A DNA stretch of 10,005 nucleotides from Peptoniphilus_E sp964345555 (GCA_964345555.1 CAYFRD010000043.1:1-10005); one strand, 5' to 3'. Shown: positions 1 through 6,651, numbered from the stretch's first letter. The notes: a model not told the origin generated them from the letters alone. A program made the numbers and translations.

Positions 1-289
1 ATTGTGTACCAATCTCACAAGCTTTTTTAAATTTATAGCTTTTATCTTTAACGCTAGAATCCATATTTTGTATTAACATTCTGTGCTTAGGTGTGACAAC
101 TAAATCGAATCTATCGCTTAAATATTTAATCATTTTCCCTTTGTATTTGTACTTTATTAAGTTTATTGGTTCTTGCCATTTAGGGATTTTAGTATCCGTA
201 TTTAAAGTAAATAGCAGGTCTTCATTGTTTAAATCCTTGAAATATTTCCACCCAACATTAGTAAGAACTTCCGTTTCTTTATCATAACA
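1..289 (-). other. Intein (Hint domain) N-terminal part, inserted at the HPN|C site of the phage minor head protein
   Basis: The 96 visible residues begin with Cys (codon 289-287), immediately after the host motif PPFHPN. They have the layout of an intein N-terminal splicing region. Block A is CYDKETEVLTNVGWKYF at residues 1-17. A middle strand region follows (LLFTLN, then INLIKYKYKGKMIKYLSDR). Block B is DLVVTPKHRML at residues 62-72, with the TxxH residues T66 and H69 that normally activate the first splice bond. The C-terminal splicing blocks (F and G, ending His-Asn before a Cys/Ser/Thr) and any homing endonuclease lie beyond the window. Family members normally read HPNC at this place, so insertion just before that Cys would leave it as the +1 nucleophile; that residue is not visible. 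An alternative is a Hint domain of a MuF-type polymorphic toxin, but the exact interruption of a conserved motif favours an intein. Confidence 0.75.
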
Positions 290-778
290 GTTGGGATGAA
301 AGGGTGGAGCGGTGATACCTATTTTATAGTCTTTATAATCAAATACTCTGCCGTCTAAGTTTCTGCAAATTTCACTTGTTTTTAAATCAAGTGTTGAAAG
401 TATTTCATATTTTTCAACACCTAATTCATCATAGGAGTTTTGCACAGCCTTTGAGTTAATGGCTGATGTTTCGGTATAGACAAGCCTTGATGCGTTGGAT
501 TTTGATACTTCAAACTTTTTGGCTATGTTTTTTACGGATTCATCAGGAGTGGCACCTCTTACAATATCTCTTGCAAGGTTTTCTTTCAAGGAGCCTGCTA
601 GTTTATTTCCCCTGCCCCATATTCTTTTTGAAAATTCTCTTGAATCATTTGTCCAAGGTTCTTCCAATATCGTCTTTAATCGGTTTTTATCTACAGCTTG
701 TATGTTTTTATATCCGCTTATTCTTTGAAGCTCGTATAATTCGTTGTAGTATCTTTTTTTATAGGTTTTACCTAAGTG
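1..778 (-). pseudogene. Phage minor head protein (SPP1 gp7 / Mu F family), 5'-truncated and intein-interrupted, runs off left edge
   Basis: The minus strand is open from 838 to the left edge. From about 778 it reads as the C-terminal half of a phage head-morphogenesis (minor capsid) protein, which in this family sits at the portal or inside the capsid. Recognisable landmarks in order are TYKKRYYNELYELQR, the PW...SREFSKRIW block, the helical stretch LKENLARDIVRGATPDES, RLVYTETSAINSKA, the STLDLKTSEICRNLDGRVF core, and PPFHPN at 289-307. Directly after HPN the reading frame passes into an intein-like domain instead of the usual C-R-[CS]-T continuation. The family's N-terminal region (roughly the first 100-150 residues) is absent. 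Upstream of 778 the frame encodes only unrelated hydrophobic residues back to a stop at 839-841, with no ATG/GTG/TTG start or ribosome binding site. I infer a broken prophage remnant, although the remaining frame is intact. The family call is confident; the pseudogene status is inferred from the missing 5' end. Confidence 0.8.
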
Positions 779-969
779 AGAGAAGAGAAATGTAAAAATA
801 TAAAAAAGTATTAAATGAAAATTTAAACATAGACTTATTTAAAATTAGGATATTAAAAGATACCTATAAATAATATGTATTTTAACCGATTTATAATGAA
901 TACAGACAGAATTAAAAGTTGGATTTTATGAGATTTAAAGGTGGGTTGCAATAATTTTCGGCAATAAAA
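779..969. other. Intergenic stretch between truncated phage gene and tRNA-Trp terminator
   Basis: This AT-rich stretch holds no gene that I can support. The minus-strand phage frame continues to a stop at 839-841 but encodes only low-complexity hydrophobic residues there. No ribosome binding site, promoter or obvious direct repeat of the tRNA 3' end is visible. It probably contains the breakpoint where the 5' part of the phage gene was lost. Confidence 0.5.
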
Positions 970-997
970 AATAACCATTCAATCAAGAATGGTTATT
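970..997 (-). terminator. Rho-independent terminator of tRNA-Trp
   Basis: A perfect 11 bp inverted repeat (970-980 and 987-997) encloses a 6-nt loop. On the minus strand it is followed by a run of six T residues that starts within the stem's last bases. It lies about 28 bp beyond the CCA end of tRNA-Trp and would end that transcript before the phage remnant. Confidence 0.85.
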
Positions 998-1024
998 TTA
1001 TGCCAATATACGGCTTAATACTAA

Positions 1025-1100
1025 TGGCAGGGGTAGCAGGACTCGAACCCACGACACCTGGTTTTGGAGACCAGTGTTCTACCAACTGAACTATACCCCT
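1025..1100 (-). tRNA. tRNA-Trp (anticodon CCA)
   Basis: The 76-nt gene folds as a complete cloverleaf on the minus strand. The acceptor stem is AGGGGTA with TACCCCT, the D stem GTTC with GAAC, and the anticodon stem CTGGT with ACCAG around loop CTCCAAA, giving anticodon CCA (Trp). The T arm is GTGGG-TTCGAGT-CCTGC (two wobble pairs), the discriminator base is G, and the terminal CCA is encoded. It lies 65 bp downstream of the comEA stop on the same strand. I see no convincing promoter in that gap, so read-through from comEA or a weak promoter (a TATGTA-like -10 just upstream) are both possible. Confidence 0.97.
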
Positions 1101-1165
1101 TAATTTTACATATTCGTCATAACAACAAGATAAAGTTTACCAAATTTTTATAATTAAATCAAGTA

Positions 1166-1771
1166 TCAATTTGTTTTTATGTAGTCCTTTATTTCTTCAA
1201 ATTTTTTTTCTCCTATCCCTCCAACATTCATTATGTCCTCAATCTTGTTAAAGGTTTTATTTTCTCTATACTTTATTATTTTTTCAGCCATTTTGGGTCC
1301 AATTCCCGGTAAGTTTTGAAGTTCATTTATATCTGCGGTATTTATATTAACTTGTTCCATAGGATCGCTTGAAAATGTCGAATTCACACTTGTCTCGCCT
1401 ATTGCAGGTATGTAAACTCTTTCTTCATCCTGAAGTTTTTTCGCCAAATTTATGTTGTCAATATCCGCATCTTCATACATGCCGCCGGCTGCATTTACAG
1501 CATCTATGACTCTTGCATCTGATTTAAGTTTTATCAGTCCGGGGTTTTTCACTTTGCCGCATATGTGAACATATATATCTTCGGGATCTTCATCTGAATT
1601 TTCAGTATTATCCACAGATTTTAATTTATCCTCGCTTATTTCAATTTCGGAAACCAGTTTGTTTGCATTGTTAAATGTGTGATTGTCATAGGTGACTTTT
1701 ACAATGAATATAAGCAATACAAATAAAATTCCAAATAAAATTTTCTTTTGATTATCGAAAAAATCACCCAT
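1166..1771 (-). CDS. comEA: ComEA-type competence / helix-hairpin-helix DNA-binding protein
   Basis: This 201-residue protein is a membrane-anchored DNA receptor of the natural-transformation uptake machinery, expected to bind incoming double-stranded DNA outside the membrane. Residues 10-27 form one N-terminal transmembrane anchor. An acidic, low-complexity linker follows (about 40-65), then an SLBB-like domain (about 66-122, including VHICGKVKNPGLIKL). The C-terminal tandem helix-hairpin-helix region (141-201) has the hairpins LPGIGPKMAEKI and VGGIGEKKFEEI. I place the start at the ATG at 1771 because AGGAG lies 7 nt upstream. An in-frame ATG at 1804 would add 11 residues but has no such site and overlaps the probable promoter. 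The usual partner comEC is not in this window, so function in competence is inferred from family architecture. Confidence 0.9.
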   Translation of the reverse strand: MGDFFDNQKKILFGILFVLLIFIVKVTYDNHTFNNANKLVSEIEISEDKLKSVDNTENSDEDPEDIYVHICGKVKNPGLIKLKSDARVIDAVNAAGGMYEDADIDNINLAKKLQDEERVYIPAIGETSVNSTFSSDPMEQVNINTADINELQNLPGIGPKMAEKIIKYRENKTFNKIEDIMNVGGIGEKKFEEIKDYIKTN

Positions 1772-1802
1772 AATTAATCTCCTAATAATATTTATTAAAA
1801 TC

Positions 1803-1808
1803 ATTATA
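1803..1808 (-). promoter_or_regulatory. Candidate -10 box for comEA
   Basis: The minus strand reads TATAAT here, 31 nt before the comEA start codon. No good -35 hexamer is present at 16-18 bp spacing, so only the -10 element is supported. Confidence 0.45.
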
Positions 1809-1825
1809 CATCATTTTTCCCTTTT

Positions 1826-1853
1826 TATCATATGATATAATTTAGATGAGGTG
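1826..1853 (+). promoter_or_regulatory. Extended -10 promoter, palindrome and ribosome binding site of the M29 aminopeptidase gene
   Basis: TGATATAAT (1833-1841) is an exact extended -10 motif (TGnTATAAT), which can compensate for the poor -35 region. The start codon is only 18 nt beyond it, so the leader should be very short, and GAGGTG (1848-1853) gives the ribosome binding site 5 nt before the ATG. A 12 bp perfect palindrome TATCATATGATA (1826-1837) overlaps the -10 element and sits between the two divergent promoters. It might be an operator, but in such AT-rich DNA it could be chance. Confidence 0.6.
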
Positions 1854-1858
1854 AATTT

Positions 1859-3091
1859 ATGGAATTTAAAGAAAAATTATATAAATATTCAGAACTGATA
1901 ATAAAAAAGGGACTTCAAATTAAAGATGGAGATATTTTAGTAATAAGGTCTCAAGTAAAAAATATAGATTTTGTAAATATGCTTGCTGAAGCAGCCTTTA
2001 AAGAAGGTGCATCAGATGTGAAAATCAACTTCAGAGATGAAAATTTTTCAAAATTAAGATACGAATATGTTTCCAATGATGTGTTGAAGGATGTCCCTCA
2101 ACATTTTGTCGATGAACAAAATTACTACATGGATAAAAAATCCAAATTCTTGTCCTTGACAGGCGAAGATCCAAATCTATTCAAGGATATTGATTCGGAA
2201 AAACTGAAAATCTCAATGATTGCAAATTCAACCGCACTGAAAAGCTTCAGCGATAAAATGATGAATAACGAAACTTCCTGGTGTGTTGCAGGAGCAGCTG
2301 TGGAAAGCTGGGCAAAGGTAGTATTTCCCGATTTGAATGAAGATGAAGCAATTTATAAATTATGGGATTTGATTTTTTACACAAGTAGAGTCAATTGTGA
2401 AAATCCTGAAAAGGAATGGGAAAAACATATATCTGATTTGAAAAAAAGAAGTGTGTTTTTAAATGAATCGAATTTTTCCATGTTCGAAATAAAAAGCGAT
2501 AATGGCACTGATTTAAAGCTTCAAATGCCCAAAAACTACTTCTTTGCAGGTGCAGATGACACAAATGCATCAGGAGAAACATTTATTGCAAATATACCCA
2601 CGGAAGAAGTCTTTTCCATGCCTCACAGGCTCGGAGTAGATGGCATTGTGTATAATACAAAACCCCTTAATTTAAACGGATCAATTGTTGATAATTTCTT
2701 TTTGAAATTTGCAGAGGGGAAAGTCGTGGATTTCGACGCCAAAGTCGGCTATGAAGTGCTTAAAAATCTTCTGGATACAGATGATGGAGCAAAAAGACTT
2801 GGTGAAATCGCCTTTGTTCCCTACGATTCTCCCATTTCAAATACAAATGTAATGTTTTATAATACGTTGTACGATGAGAACGCCTCCTGTCACTTGGCAC
2901 TTGGCAAGGCCTATCCAAGTTCTATAAAGGGAGGAGATAAGCTTTCAGCTGAAGAACTCAAATCTTTGGGAGCAAATGATTCTCTCATTCATGTTGACTT
3001 TATGATCGGTGACAAAAGCACCAATATCTGGGGCTATACGGAGAAAGGAGAAAAAATACAAATTTTTAAAGACGGTAATTTCATCATTTAA
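1859..3091 (+). CDS. M29-family metallo-aminopeptidase (aminopeptidase T / AmpS type)
   Basis: This 410-residue protein has the full length of the thermophilic-aminopeptidase (M29) family: cytosolic, two-metal exopeptidases that remove N-terminal residues from peptides. The expected metal ligands are all present in family contexts: E249/E250 (ANIPTEEVFSMPHR), E316 (RLGEIAFVPYDSPI), H345 (ASCHLALGKAYP, with the conserved Y352), and H378 plus D380 (IHVDFMIG). The N-terminal domain (1-200) holds the usual GLQIKDGD start. There is no signal peptide or membrane segment, consistent with peptide catabolism in an amino-acid-using anaerobe. It is a single gene with its own promoter, transcribed divergently from comEA. 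Its 3' end overlaps the convergent phosphoesterase gene by 8 bp, leaving no room for a separate terminator. Confidence 0.95.
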   Translation: MEFKEKLYKYSELIIKKGLQIKDGDILVIRSQVKNIDFVNMLAEAAFKEGASDVKINFRDENFSKLRYEYVSNDVLKDVPQHFVDEQNYYMDKKSKFLSLTGEDPNLFKDIDSEKLKISMIANSTALKSFSDKMMNNETSWCVAGAAVESWAKVVFPDLNEDEAIYKLWDLIFYTSRVNCENPEKEWEKHISDLKKRSVFLNESNFSMFEIKSDNGTDLKLQMPKNYFFAGADDTNASGETFIANIPTEEVFSMPHRLGVDGIVYNTKPLNLNGSIVDNFFLKFAEGKVVDFDAKVGYEVLKNLLDTDDGAKRLGEIAFVPYDSPISNTNVMFYNTLYDENASCHLALGKAYPSSIKGGDKLSAEELKSLGANDSLIHVDFMIGDKSTNIWGYTEKGEKIQIFKDGNFII

Positions 3092-3842
3092 TAGGTTTAA
3101 GATTGAATCTCGAATAAGATATCTTGCAATTAAGTCTTAAATTAAAATTTTGTCCTAATCCTGAATCAATATTAAAATATGTATCCTTTATTTTATATAA
3201 CCCTTTGGAATATTTTGGGAAAATTTTAAAATCATGATCTATTATTTGCCCAAAATAAGGTAATCTCACCTGTCCCCCGTGTTTGTGACCACTTAGTACT
3301 AAATCGTAATTTGCTGTTTTTGATGCTATAAATGTTTGGGGATTATGGCAAATTAAAATATTATATGATTTATTTGACGGTTCTTTAATTTTATTATTTT
3401 CAAAACTGATTCCGGATAAAAAAACTTTATCATCAAAAAGACTTAAACAAACATTTGAATTGTTTAAGTCTTTTATATTGTGTTCTTGAAGCAATGTATA
3501 AAATTTGTTTTTTAATTCGTTTTCAAGCTCATGATTTCCATTTACAAAATAAGTATCCTGTTCACAAAAACAATTAAAAAAATTGCTTGTATTCGAAAAA
3601 TCGGATGTATTTCTTGATATTATATCTCCTGTTAAAAGTATTAAATGGGGATCAAAATCTTCTATACTCTTCTTTAATTCCCTTAAATCCACTAGAGCAT
3701 TATTGTGAAAATCGGAAATCTGAATAATCCTTAAATCATTTTTTATTTTATTTGTATAAATATTATAAGTATATATCTTAAATTTTGAAATTTGAAAATA
3801 ATTATATAAAAAAATAATAATTAATATAAATAATATTATCAA
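3084..3842 (-). CDS. Membrane-anchored calcineurin-like metallophosphoesterase (YkuE-like)
   Basis: This 252-residue protein contains all blocks of the two-metal calcineurin-like phosphoesterase fold: D44-F-H46 (QISDFHN), G72-D73 (LLTGDI), G102-N-H-E (FVNGNHE), H166 (LICHNP) and GHKHGGQ at 185-191. A hydrophobic N-terminus (residues 1-16) without a lipobox looks like an uncleaved signal anchor, placing the catalytic domain outside the membrane, as in YkuE-like enzymes. The substrate cannot be read from sequence; related proteins act on phospholipid or cell-wall intermediates. The start codon is TTG at 3842, chosen because AGGAG lies 6 nt upstream inside the end of lgt and the TTG directly follows the lgt stop. 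It is the last gene of the yebC-to-lgt operon, and its neighbour Lgt also acts on membrane lipids. At 252 aa it is slightly short but complete. Confidence 0.9.
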   Translation of the reverse strand: MIILFILIIIFLYNYFQISKFKIYTYNIYTNKIKNDLRIIQISDFHNNALVDLRELKKSIEDFDPHLILLTGDIISRNTSDFSNTSNFFNCFCEQDTYFVNGNHELENELKNKFYTLLQEHNIKDLNNSNVCLSLFDDKVFLSGISFENNKIKEPSNKSYNILICHNPQTFIASKTANYDLVLSGHKHGGQVRLPYFGQIIDHDFKIFPKYSKGLYKIKDTYFNIDSGLGQNFNLRLNCKISYSRFNLKPIK

Positions 3843-4571
3843 TTAATGCTCCTGTTTTTTGATAGTTACAAAGCCTACAACTACTAAAATTAAACTTACA
3901 ATTTGAGAAATCCTAAAGGCTCCTAGATACAGTGAATCGGTTCTTAATCCTTCTATAAGGAATCTTCCTATACCGTATATTATTAAATACAGGCTGAATA
4001 TATTACCGTCAAATTTTTTCTTTTTGTACATATATAAATAGAGAAATAAAAATATTCCCACATCTAAGATTGATTCATATAAAAAAGTAGGGTGTACCAT
4101 CAATCCATCAACTTCTATTGCCCATGGCAGAGTTGTTTCTCCTCCATGAGCTTCACCATTTATGAAATTGCCCCATCTGCCTATTCCCTGTGCCAAGGCA
4201 AGTCCAGGTGCCAATGTATCTGCCAGTTTAAAAAAAGAAAGCTTTTTCACTTTTGCAAAGATATAAAGGACAACCATACCTGTGAGTATTCCTCCATATA
4301 TTGCAAGTCCTCCGTTTCTTATGGCAAACAGTTCATCTAAATGCTGTGAATAATAATCCCATTCAAAGGCCACATAATATAGTCGTGCACCGATTACTCC
4401 GAATAGTATTATATACAATGCAAGATCAGAAATAACTCCATCATAAAGCCCTTCTCTGTCGGCAAGTTTGCTCGCAAAATATATGCACAACGATGCCCCT
4501 ATGGCGATAAGAACTCCATACCACATTACATCTATTCCCAAAATACTAAAGGCTACAGGATTAATTTTCAT
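3843..4571 (-). CDS. lgt: Prolipoprotein diacylglyceryl transferase
   Basis: Lgt transfers the diacylglyceryl group from phosphatidylglycerol to the lipobox cysteine of prolipoproteins, the first step of lipoprotein maturation in the cytoplasmic membrane. The 242-residue protein is multi-pass. It carries the family signature GRWGNFINGEAHG at 131-143, with the Arg, Asn, Glu and Gly that are functionally important in this family, plus HPTFLYES (160-167) and EGLRTDSL (207-214) with a conserved Arg. The GGLAIYGG block (87-94) has Tyr where the E. coli enzyme has His103; this looks like ordinary family variation. I chose the ATG at 4571, 7 nt after AGGAG; the ATG at 4577 is only 1 nt from that site. 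The start overlaps the deoC stop by 11 bp, and the stop abuts the phosphoesterase start, so translation is probably coupled. Confidence 0.96.
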   Translation of the reverse strand: MKINPVAFSILGIDVMWYGVLIAIGASLCIYFASKLADREGLYDGVISDLALYIILFGVIGARLYYVAFEWDYYSQHLDELFAIRNGGLAIYGGILTGMVVLYIFAKVKKLSFFKLADTLAPGLALAQGIGRWGNFINGEAHGGETTLPWAIEVDGLMVHPTFLYESILDVGIFLFLYLYMYKKKKFDGNIFSLYLIIYGIGRFLIEGLRTDSLYLGAFRISQIVSLILVVVGFVTIKKQEH

Positions 4572-5217
4572 CGTCATACTCCTCTATTATGGCAACTCCG
4601 GAGCTTGTTCCTATCCTCGTCGCACCTGCATTTATCATTTCAAGAGCCGTTTTTAAATCTCTTATTCCTCCCGAAGCTTTAACTTGCATTTTTTCAGAAA
4701 TATTCTCTCGCATAAGTTCTATATCCTTCACATTTGCGCCTTCTGTAGAAAATCCGGTAGATGTTTTTACAAAATCCGCTCCGGCTCTTGTGCATACTTC
4801 GCATGCTTTTACTATCTCTTCTCTATCCAGCATGCAGGTTTCAAGAATCACCTTAACAATCCTGCCTCCTGCTACCTTAACAATATTCTTGATTTCATTT
4901 TCCACCAAGTCGTATTTTTTAGATTTTAAAAATCCGATATTGATTACCATATCTATTTCATCCGCACCGTTTTCTACAGCATTTTTTACTTCGAATTCTT
5001 TGACCTTTGAATGAGATGCTCCTAAGGGAAATCCGATGACAGTACATACTTTTACATCGCTTTCAGCAAGCAATTCACTAGCAACAGCGACCCAGCAGGG
5101 ATTTACACACACCGATTTAAAATCATATCTTACAGCCTCTTCACAAAGTTTTTTTATGTCTTCTTCCCTTGCCTCGGGTTTGAGGAGAGTGTGGTCTATC
5201 ATCTTATTCAATTTCAC
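4561..5217 (-). CDS. deoC: Deoxyribose-phosphate aldolase
   Basis: DeoC reversibly cleaves 2-deoxyribose-5-phosphate to glyceraldehyde-3-phosphate and acetaldehyde, linking deoxynucleoside salvage to central metabolism in the cytosol. The 218-residue TIM-barrel protein has the typical bacterial length. Its catalytic residues are visible: D89 (DEIDMVINIG), the Schiff-base lysine K151 (DFVKTSTGF) and the second lysine K180 (VKASGGIRD). GTSSGVAI (203-210) is the C-terminal phosphate-binding region. The start is GTG at 5217, supported by a GGAGGAG-type ribosome binding site about 9 nt upstream; an ATG five codons in has no better site. The gene overlaps the upstream flavoprotein gene by 14 bp. 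No other deo gene (deoA, deoD, pdp) is nearby, so its placement with yebC and lgt looks like housekeeping rather than a dedicated nucleoside operon. Confidence 0.96.
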   Translation of the reverse strand: MKLNKMIDHTLLKPEAREEDIKKLCEEAVRYDFKSVCVNPCWVAVASELLAESDVKVCTVIGFPLGASHSKVKEFEVKNAVENGADEIDMVINIGFLKSKKYDLVENEIKNIVKVAGGRIVKVILETCMLDREEIVKACEVCTRAGADFVKTSTGFSTEGANVKDIELMRENISEKMQVKASGGIRDLKTALEMINAGATRIGTSSGVAIIEEYDDEN

Positions 5218-5815
5218 TTGTTATCTCTCCTCCCCACAGTCTATAAATTCTATTTTCTTTAAAATCATAATCAACTTTGTCTAAAAGCTCCATTACTTTT
5301 TCATTTTTTTCACTGACAGGATATTCATCAGTGTTATCTATTTCTATAATGGAATGCTTTTTACATGATGTGACTTTGAAAAAGTGGTCAAATACCAACT
5401 CGGAACCTGTAAATTGGTCATTTTGTTTCGGCGCTCCTCCATCTATCAGAGCGACCCCTATCTTTTCCTTAATAGGTGGCAATTTTAGAATGTATTTTCT
5501 ACACCAATAAACCTGTGTTCTGTCAACAAAATTCTTTGCAAGTCCGGCTAAGGAATTGAAGTATATGGGCGTTGCAAAAATTATCATATCGGCCTCTTCG
5601 ATGTACTTGTACACTTCCGTCAAATCGTCTTTAACTATACAGAATGGCTTTTTTGCACAACCATAACAAGATATGCATCCACTGAATTTTAAATCTCTTA
5701 AAATAACTTCATTATATTCATCATTTTCCTTTAATATTCTCTTTTTAAAAATATTCAATAATTTATGAGTGTTTTTGTTTTTCCTTGCTGAACCCATAAT
5801 TGCAAGTATTTTCAT
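5204..5815 (-). CDS. Flavodoxin-fold NAD(P)H-dependent FMN oxidoreductase, iron-sulfur flavoprotein (Isf)-like
   Basis: This 203-residue cytosolic protein begins with MKILAIMGSARKNKNTHKLL, the FMN phosphate-binding loop of the NADPH-dependent FMN reductase family. ATPIYFNSLAGLAKNFVDR (81-99) is the second FMN-contact block. Between them lies a compact cysteine cluster, C47-x2-C50-x2-C53-x5-C59. This matches the pattern that binds a [4Fe-4S] cluster in archaeal and clostridial iron-sulfur flavoproteins. A role as a low-potential electron carrier, or as a reductase for oxygen, peroxide or quinone detoxification, is likely by family; the physiological partner is unknown. The ATG at 5815 follows AGGAG by 6 nt; that site lies in the end of yebC, whose stop is 3 bp away. 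The gene overlaps deoC at its 3' end. Without the cysteines it would be called a generic flavodoxin-like reductase. Confidence 0.88.
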   Translation of the reverse strand: MKILAIMGSARKNKNTHKLLNIFKKRILKENDEYNEVILRDLKFSGCISCYGCAKKPFCIVKDDLTEVYKYIEEADMIIFATPIYFNSLAGLAKNFVDRTQVYWCRKYILKLPPIKEKIGVALIDGGAPKQNDQFTGSELVFDHFFKVTSCKKHSIIEIDNTDEYPVSEKNEKVMELLDKVDYDFKENRIYRLWGGEITSEIE

Positions 5816-5818
5816 TAA

Positions 5819-6547
5819 TTACTCCTCTTCCCAATTGGTGTAGACTTCCTGCACATCATCATTATCTTCTAAAGAATCGATTAGCTTCTCCAGTTTCTTA
5901 ATATCTTCTTCATCGCTCAGAGATGAATAGTTTTGAGGAATATAGGTTATGTCAGATTGAATGAATTCATAACCTTCGTTTTCCAATCCGCTTCTGACTG
6001 CATGATAATCTTCGGGTTCTGTCAATATTTCAAAAACCTCTTCTCTTTCTATTACATCCATAGCTCCGTATTCTATAGCATGCATCATTAAATCTTCTGC
6101 ATCTATATTTTCAGTTTTTTCAATACCGATTTGTCCTCTTTTATCAAACATAAAAGAAACGCAACCCGGCTGCCCGAGATTTCCTCCATTTTTATCAAAT
6201 AAATGCCTTATATCCGGTGCTGTCCTGTTTCTGTTATCGGTCAGACATGCGACCATCACAGCTATCCCTGCCGGACCATACCCTTCATAAGTTATTTGTT
6301 CGTAATTTGCATCCGAGCCTTCTCCGCTTCCTTTTTTGATTGCTCTTTCTATATTATCATTAGGCATATTTTCTGCCTTTGCTTTATCGATTGCCACCTT
6401 TAATGAAGGGTTGTAGTTGGGGTCAGGTCCACCTTCTCTAACAGCTACTATTATATTTCTTCCAAGTTTTGTAAAAATTCTGCCTCTTTTAGCATCTTCC
6501 TTACCTTTTCTATTTTTGATATTATTCCATTTAGAATGTCCTGACAT
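5819..6547 (-). CDS. yebC: YebC/PmpR (TACO1) family protein
   Basis: The 242-residue protein begins with the near-invariant MSGHSKWNNIKNRKG and continues through KRGRIFTKLGR, PNDNIERAIKKGSGE, YEGYGPAGIAVMVACLTDNRNRTAPDIR and FDKNGGNLG. It is a full-length three-domain YebC protein. Members were long annotated as transcriptional regulators. Work on bacterial YebC proteins and mitochondrial TACO1 now supports ribosome association and relief of stalling at proline-rich stretches, so a translation role is the more likely one; which subfamily this belongs to cannot be settled here. The ATG at 6547 has AGGGAG 6 nt upstream. It is the first gene of the five-gene minus-strand operon and is separated from rpmF by a terminator, so it needs its own promoter. 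Confidence 0.96.
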   Translation of the reverse strand: MSGHSKWNNIKNRKGKEDAKRGRIFTKLGRNIIVAVREGGPDPNYNPSLKVAIDKAKAENMPNDNIERAIKKGSGEGSDANYEQITYEGYGPAGIAVMVACLTDNRNRTAPDIRHLFDKNGGNLGQPGCVSFMFDKRGQIGIEKTENIDAEDLMMHAIEYGAMDVIEREEVFEILTEPEDYHAVRSGLENEGYEFIQSDITYIPQNYSSLSDEEDIKKLEKLIDSLEDNDDVQEVYTNWEEE

Positions 6548-6567
6548 TTAAATCTCCCTTTCAAATA

Positions 6568-6596
6568 AATTTACATAAAATATTTTATCATAACAA
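6568..6596 (-). promoter_or_regulatory. Weak candidate promoter for the yebC operon
   Basis: On the minus strand TTGTTA (6596-6591) and TAAATT (6573-6568) are spaced by 17 bp, each matching 4 of 6 consensus bases, in the only gap where a promoter for the five-gene operon can lie. A 14 bp perfect A/T palindrome (6575-6588) fills most of the spacer. Both are suggestive only. Confidence 0.3.
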
Positions 6597-6621
6597 CCCT
6601 TAAATTTCATCTTCTCGCGGG

Positions 6622-6651
6622 TATAAAAAAACTTCCTGTACAGGAAGTTTT
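6622..6651 (-). terminator. Rho-independent terminator after rpmF
   Basis: A perfect 24 bp palindrome (6628-6651; core ACTTCCTGTACAGGAAGT) is followed on the minus strand by a run of seven T residues that begins in the stem. Its first base is the last base of the rpmF TGA stop codon, so the hairpin starts directly at the end of the gene. It separates the yceD-rpmF unit from yebC. Confidence 0.88.

Noticed and set aside
466..795. 109-codon plus-strand ORF (and 495-728 in another frame)
   Set aside because: Antisense to the phage minor head protein, whose minus-strand translation shows conserved family motifs; the plus-strand product is a Phe/Leu-rich shadow without a ribosome binding site.
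1772..1804. Longer comEA start at 1804
   Set aside because: The added 11 residues overlap the -10 box and have no ribosome binding site, whereas the ATG at 1771 has AGGAG at good spacing.
4589..5014. 141-codon plus-strand ORF
   Set aside because: Lies wholly antisense to deoC, which has all catalytic residues; the Ser/Ile/Phe-rich product is typical of a shadow frame.
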